Source of the DNA: Bacillota bacterium
Lineage (GTDB): Bacteria; Bacillota_I; Bacilli_A; RF39; UBA660
Length of the DNA: 33,072 bases
Assembly: GCA_015059375.1 (NCBI GenBank)
Contig: SVAN01000011.1
Location: 1 to 33,072 of the forward strand
Direction: 5' to 3'
Below the pieces are notes generated by a model that was given only the letters and a program-made list of their open reading frames with translations, did no database searches and was not told the origin of the DNA. Positions 29,180 to 33,072 of the stretch are shown piece by piece (the stretch's first letter is position 1; each line of letters begins with the position of its first letter). The position numbers and the translations under genes were made by a program.

Positions 29180-30205
29180 CTACTTTGATACAATAAATGC
29201 TTCTGGTAAACGCCATGATGAATTAGAATAATACAAGGTAACCGAAGTCATTAAATACTCATCTTTATAATACATCGTTGAGGATGATCCCCCGTCGATA
29301 TTAGCAGCATTAACTGCTCCATAATCTTCCATAACTTTAATTAAATCATTTGCAGTTGCGCCTAAATGTCCAGAGGCGCCTCGGCCATCAGTTACTAAAA
29401 GTAAAACTGCTCCATCTTCCCTTTGACCAATTGCAGTTCGCGGATTAGCGCCACTACCTAGACCATTTGATTCTCTTTTTTCCCCATTAACAATTAATTT
29501 AACAAAGTGGTTATTAGCATCTGAGGCTTCTTCTTGGAATGTTACTGCATCCCGAATTTTTTCTTCTTCTACTAGTTTTTCAACTTGAGCAGTACTCATC
29601 CCATTAATTGATAAAATTTTTAAAATATTATTTTCATCAAAACCGACCAAATGATATCCTACTCCATAAGGACTGTTCCAAACTATTTTGCCATTTGAAA
29701 CAACTACTCCCATTGGATATCCGCCTTTATTTCCAGTAGATTGATAAATACCACCATTAATACCGGCGATGGCATCATTTTCCTTAACAATTTGATCAAG
29801 CGTCTTACCATATTCGGTGAACGGATATGTGGTTGCTACCGTTACTCTTGCAGGATCATGAATAATCATCATCGTCGCATAAAAATTGCTTCCAGAAACT
29901 TCATGAATTTCAATTTCATCACTCGCCTTTGAAATATCGATTAGTTCTGAATTAACTTCATCTTCCATTTCTTTAAGCGAATTACTATTAACTACTTCCT
30001 GAATTTTTTCCGAAGGCAAAACTAAATTTACAACAAACTTTAATGCTCCAGTTTCTAAAAATGTTGTAACAAAAATATTTCTTGCTTTGGTCGATGGACC
30101 ATAACAAATTAGTAATAAAACACTATATAAAGTGATTACTGCCATTAAGATAAATATTCCTAAAAATGATAATCCTTTTAAAAACATATTTAATACTTTT
30201 TTCAT
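29180..30205 (-). CDS. Phosphodiester glycosidase (NAGPA) domain protein, membrane-anchored
   Basis: GINGGIYQ, GLGSGANPRTAIGQREDGAVLLLVTDGRG, NAANIDGGSSSTMYY signatures. Start moved to the MKKVLN methionine. Confidence 0.85.
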   Translation of the reverse strand: MKKVLNMFLKGLSFLGIFILMAVITLYSVLLLICYGPSTKARNIFVTTFLETGALKFVVNLVLPSEKIQEVVNSNSLKEMEDEVNSELIDISKASDEIEIHEVSGSNFYATMMIIHDPARVTVATTYPFTEYGKTLDQIVKENDAIAGINGGIYQSTGNKGGYPMGVVVSNGKIVWNSPYGVGYHLVGFDENNILKILSINGMSTAQVEKLVEEEKIRDAVTFQEEASDANNHFVKLIVNGEKRESNGLGSGANPRTAIGQREDGAVLLLVTDGRGASGHLGATANDLIKVMEDYGAVNAANIDGGSSSTMYYKDEYLMTSVTLYYSNSSWRLPEAFIVSK

Positions 30206-30298
30206 TTTACTTCCCTTTACTTCCATTTTATAATTACATTTATTATAGCACTTTAATGATATCAAAGACTGAACTTTTTCGCAATATCATTATCATCA

Positions 30299-30322
30299 AA
30301 AAAGAGGCTTAGCCTCTATATT
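30299..30322 (-). terminator. Rho-independent terminator downstream of the decayed third repeat
   Basis: Minus strand ATAGAGGCTAAGCCTCTTTTTTGA. Confidence 0.65.
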
Positions 30323-30402
30323 TATTTTATTTAGATATTTGGTACGAACCTCTCCACCAATTATAATACTTTTTTCATGGAAAAGTGGGATTTTCAATAC
30401 CG

Positions 30403-30597
30403 CTATATCATCATGATTTGAAAACAAAGTTCATCATTATTAAATGATACATAATTATTTGGATCTTTTTCTTGATATCTTACTCCTTCTACATCAATTA
30501 CACGATACACTCCCCCATCAGTTTGACTAGAGGATCTTTCAGAACCATCTGCTAAAGCTAAAATAGTATCCGATAATGTTCCTCTTTCTATTGGCGC
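30403..30597 (-). pseudogene. Decayed third repeat unit, in frame after the stop codon of the upstream ORF
   Basis: Reads APIERGTLSDTILALADGSERSSSQTDGGVYRVIDVEGVRYQEKDPNNYVSFNNDELCFQIMMI*, homologous to EAPKEYLSETVLALERSEDYTSSQDGSIYRVVNQNGVRYEGKDPDNYVWYN. Confidence 0.8.
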
Positions 30598-32360
30598 TTA
30601 ATAAAGTTCGTATGGGCTGTCTTCGGAGCCATTACCTCCTACTACTTCTATATCTGCTTCCAGATACAAGACAGGACGCGCCGCATTCTCGGCGCTGACG
30701 CCGTCGACGCCGTTGACATATCCCCTGTAGCCATTCACATAGAACGCAATGCCGGAATTGTCAGCATACGGAGATATTAACCATTCCCAGTCGTGCGAGA
30801 ATAACCAATCCACTGCTGCACATGAGCCTTCATAATTCAATAATGTTTCTGTACTTTCATTATTACATGCAGTTCCATAGGCTGCATATCCATAATCACT
30901 TGGATACATTAGTCCTATTGCCGCTTCTTTAGCCGCATCTGCGGCTCCTGCGGTACCATTTCGATATCCTGGGGTTCCTACTGTTATATCTCTTTCTGCT
31001 CTATACATATCTGGTGTATAATAAGTTTGAAGTTCTGACCCATTTGGGCCCAATAAATGCCATAGGGAATATTTACTATAATATGTTGCTATCATTCCTT
31101 GCGCTGTCGTTGATAGCGAGCTTAAGTATTCTCCATTTAAGTATGTATTCAAAGTCGAATTTACCCAGTCGTTTTCATATGGTGATGTGCTATTCCATGA
31201 CATATATGTTTCTAGTGGTGTACTTCTTGCTATCTTGGTATATTTTTTACTTGAATCTAATCCTACATCTGTTCCATCAAATACTCCGATTATTCTCCAT
31301 CTTTCACATGTTGTTGTATCATTATCATCTGTGCAATTATACCATACATAATTATCTGGATCTTTTCCTTCATATCTTACACCATTTTGATTTACTACTC
31401 GATAAATAGAGCCATCTTGACTTGATGTATAGTCTTCTGATCTTTCTAAAGCAAGAACTGTTTCTGATAAATATTCTTTAGGAGCTTCATAATAAAGTTC
31501 GTACGGGCTATCTTCGGAGCCATTACCTCCTACTATTTCAACTTCGCTTGACAAATATAATGTAGGACGCGCCGCATACTCGCTGTAGACGTCGACGTAG
31601 TCGACAGCGCCACCAAAACCGGCATACACAGTGAACGCAAAGTCGGAATTGTCAACAATCGGAGACATTAACCATTCCCAGTCGTCCGAATATAATAACC
31701 AATCCACCGCTCCACATGAGACCGCATAATAATATACCGTTTCTGTATTTTCATTATTACATACAGTTCCATAGGCTGCATATCCATAATCACTTGGATA
31801 CATTAGTCCGATTGCCGCTTCTTTTGCAGCATCTGCGGCTCCTGCTACTCCATTCCGATATCCCGGAGTACCTGTATTTCTTTCTATTTCATACCATCCT
31901 GCTGCATATAGGGTTTCATACGTGTCGAAATCTGTTCCTCTTAAATGCCATAATGAATACTTGCCATTATATTGTGCTACCATCGATTGTGCATTTTCTG
32001 AAAAAGATGCAAAATATACACCATTTAAATAAGTGTTTAAGCTTGCATTTACCCAATCGTTTTCATATGGTGATGTGCTATTCCATGACATATATGTTTC
32101 TAGCGGTGTACTTCTTGCTATCTTGGTATATTTTTTATTTGGATCAAGGTTCATATCTGAGCCATTAAATGTACCAATAATTCGCCATAATTCACATGTA
32201 GAAGTATCTGATTCATCTGTACAATTATAATAGACATAATTATCAGGATTTTTACCCTCGTATCTTACACCATTTTGATTTACTACTCGATAAATAGAGC
32301 CATCTTGACTTGATGTATAATCATCACTACTTTCTTTAGCAAGTACTGTTTCTGAAAGCG
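30598..32360 (-). repeat. Two tandem ~870-bp coding repeat units
   Basis: Units 'LSETVLAKESSDDYTSSQ...SPYELY' and 'LSETVLALERSEDYTSSQ...SPYELY' with long stretches of near-identical DNA. Confidence 0.85.
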
Positions 32361-33030
32361 CATATATTCCGCCGCCGGTTAACGCTTCAATATACGCATA
32401 TACTTCACACTCTATTTCACTTGATGATGTTATCTCTATTTTTCTTCTGACAATATCTACTGTTGCATTACTATCTGTACATGTTGTTCTTGTTGTATCT
32501 ACTTTATATACATAATCATTTTTAGGAAGGCCGCCTACTTCTTCATAATCCCTACTTCCCATTGTTTGTTCAACAAATAACCGAAATGATGAATCGGATG
32601 CATATCCATCTACTGCATCAAAATACACTTTACAAAATCCTTTGTTTGATGCCGAAACACTAAATTCATAATTACTATATTTTGTTATTTCTACTCCCTT
32701 TGTACATGATGTCATTGTTGCATTATAGGTATAATTTACTTGCGGTATAAAATATTTTCTTGTATATGTTCCAAGGCCATTTCCATTTGCATCTCGATCT
32801 TCATGATATATTTTTAATACCATATCACCATCTGATGCTAATGCAAATCCACTTATTACTAAGTTACTTGGTCCTTTTTCTATATAATAACTATATGATA
32901 GTAAAATTGCTCCCGATGTTATTCCCACAAGAAAAAGCCCAATTATAAGCATCGCTTTCTTGGACTTTAAATTTATCTTTTTTATTCCTTCTTTAATACG
33001 ACCTTTGATTTTTTCTATAGTATCTTTCAT
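30598..33030 (-). CDS. Membrane-anchored surface protein with two tandem hypervariable (DGR-target-like) units
   Basis: N-terminal cytoplasmic Lys-rich segment + TM (AMLIIGLFLVGITSGAILLSYSYYI); two ~290-aa units from LSETVLA to GGNGSEDSPYELY. Confidence 0.8.
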   Translation of the reverse strand: MKDTIEKIKGRIKEGIKKINLKSKKAMLIIGLFLVGITSGAILLSYSYYIEKGPSNLVISGFALASDGDMVLKIYHEDRDANGNGLGTYTRKYFIPQVNYTYNATMTSCTKGVEITKYSNYEFSVSASNKGFCKVYFDAVDGYASDSSFRLFVEQTMGSRDYEEVGGLPKNDYVYKVDTTRTTCTDSNATVDIVRRKIEITSSSEIECEVYAYIEALTGGGIYALSETVLAKESSDDYTSSQDGSIYRVVNQNGVRYEGKNPDNYVYYNCTDESDTSTCELWRIIGTFNGSDMNLDPNKKYTKIARSTPLETYMSWNSTSPYENDWVNASLNTYLNGVYFASFSENAQSMVAQYNGKYSLWHLRGTDFDTYETLYAAGWYEIERNTGTPGYRNGVAGAADAAKEAAIGLMYPSDYGYAAYGTVCNNENTETVYYYAVSCGAVDWLLYSDDWEWLMSPIVDNSDFAFTVYAGFGGAVDYVDVYSEYAARPTLYLSSEVEIVGGNGSEDSPYELYYEAPKEYLSETVLALERSEDYTSSQDGSIYRVVNQNGVRYEGKDPDNYVWYNCTDDNDTTTCERWRIIGVFDGTDVGLDSSKKYTKIARSTPLETYMSWNSTSPYENDWVNSTLNTYLNGEYLSSLSTTAQGMIATYYSKYSLWHLLGPNGSELQTYYTPDMYRAERDITVGTPGYRNGTAGAADAAKEAAIGLMYPSDYGYAAYGTACNNESTETLLNYEGSCAAVDWLFSHDWEWLISPYADNSGIAFYVNGYRGYVNGVDGVSAENAARPVLYLEADIEVVGGNGSEDSPYELY

Positions 33031-33072
33031 ATCAAATTCCCTATCATATATTCATGATATCATAAATTTAAT

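Noticed and set aside
31014-32168. Plus-strand ORFs (31014-31409, 31716-32168) within the repeat protein
   Set aside because: Antisense to a well-supported repetitive CDS; low-complexity His/Leu/Tyr-rich composition arising from the repeats; no RBS or family motif seen.
1-33072. DGR reverse transcriptase, Avd, CRISPR-Cas, tRNA or rRNA genes in the window
   Set aside because: No ORF shows an RT motif (YxDD) in a plausible context, no Avd-like small ORF was seen, and no tRNA/rRNA sequence was recognised by eye.

Overview
AT-rich Firmicutes/Mollicutes-like chromosomal window with essentially all real genes on the minus strand. In minus-strand transcription order (high to low coordinates): (i) a membrane-anchored 810-aa surface protein made of two tandem units, each holding a GC-rich hypervariable patch that looks like a diversity-generating-retroelement (DGR) target, followed by a decayed third unit; (ii) a surface glycan/lipid cluster (NAGPA-type phosphodiester glycosidase, membrane protein, GT2-GtrA fusion, PAP2 phosphatase, choline-kinase-like phosphotransferase), then signal peptidase I; (iii) a ~1512-aa secreted protein with near-identical DUF5011/Ig-like repeats; (iv) a bacterial PH-domain-like protein, an orphan C-terminal fragment of the hypervariable domain, and a peptidase S51 homologue; (v) a short division cluster ftsI/pbpB-mraY-ftsW; (vi) an HTH+TPR-like protein; (vii) a type VII secretion (T7SSb) locus: EssC, EsaB/YukD-like, a lipoprotein with an HExxH motif, a string of small WXG100-like helical proteins and a DUF4176-like protein with six short repeats; (viii) a MurG/UgtP-like glycosyltransferase and mscL. 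The strongest lead is the hypervariable-domain family: two in-gene copies share nearly identical DNA flanks but differ at codons that are almost all NNY (AAY->NNY pattern), ending in a shared GC-only 'GCGGCGCGTCC' tract. No reverse transcriptase or template repeat is present in this window. All family names come from motif recognition by eye; no database search was run.
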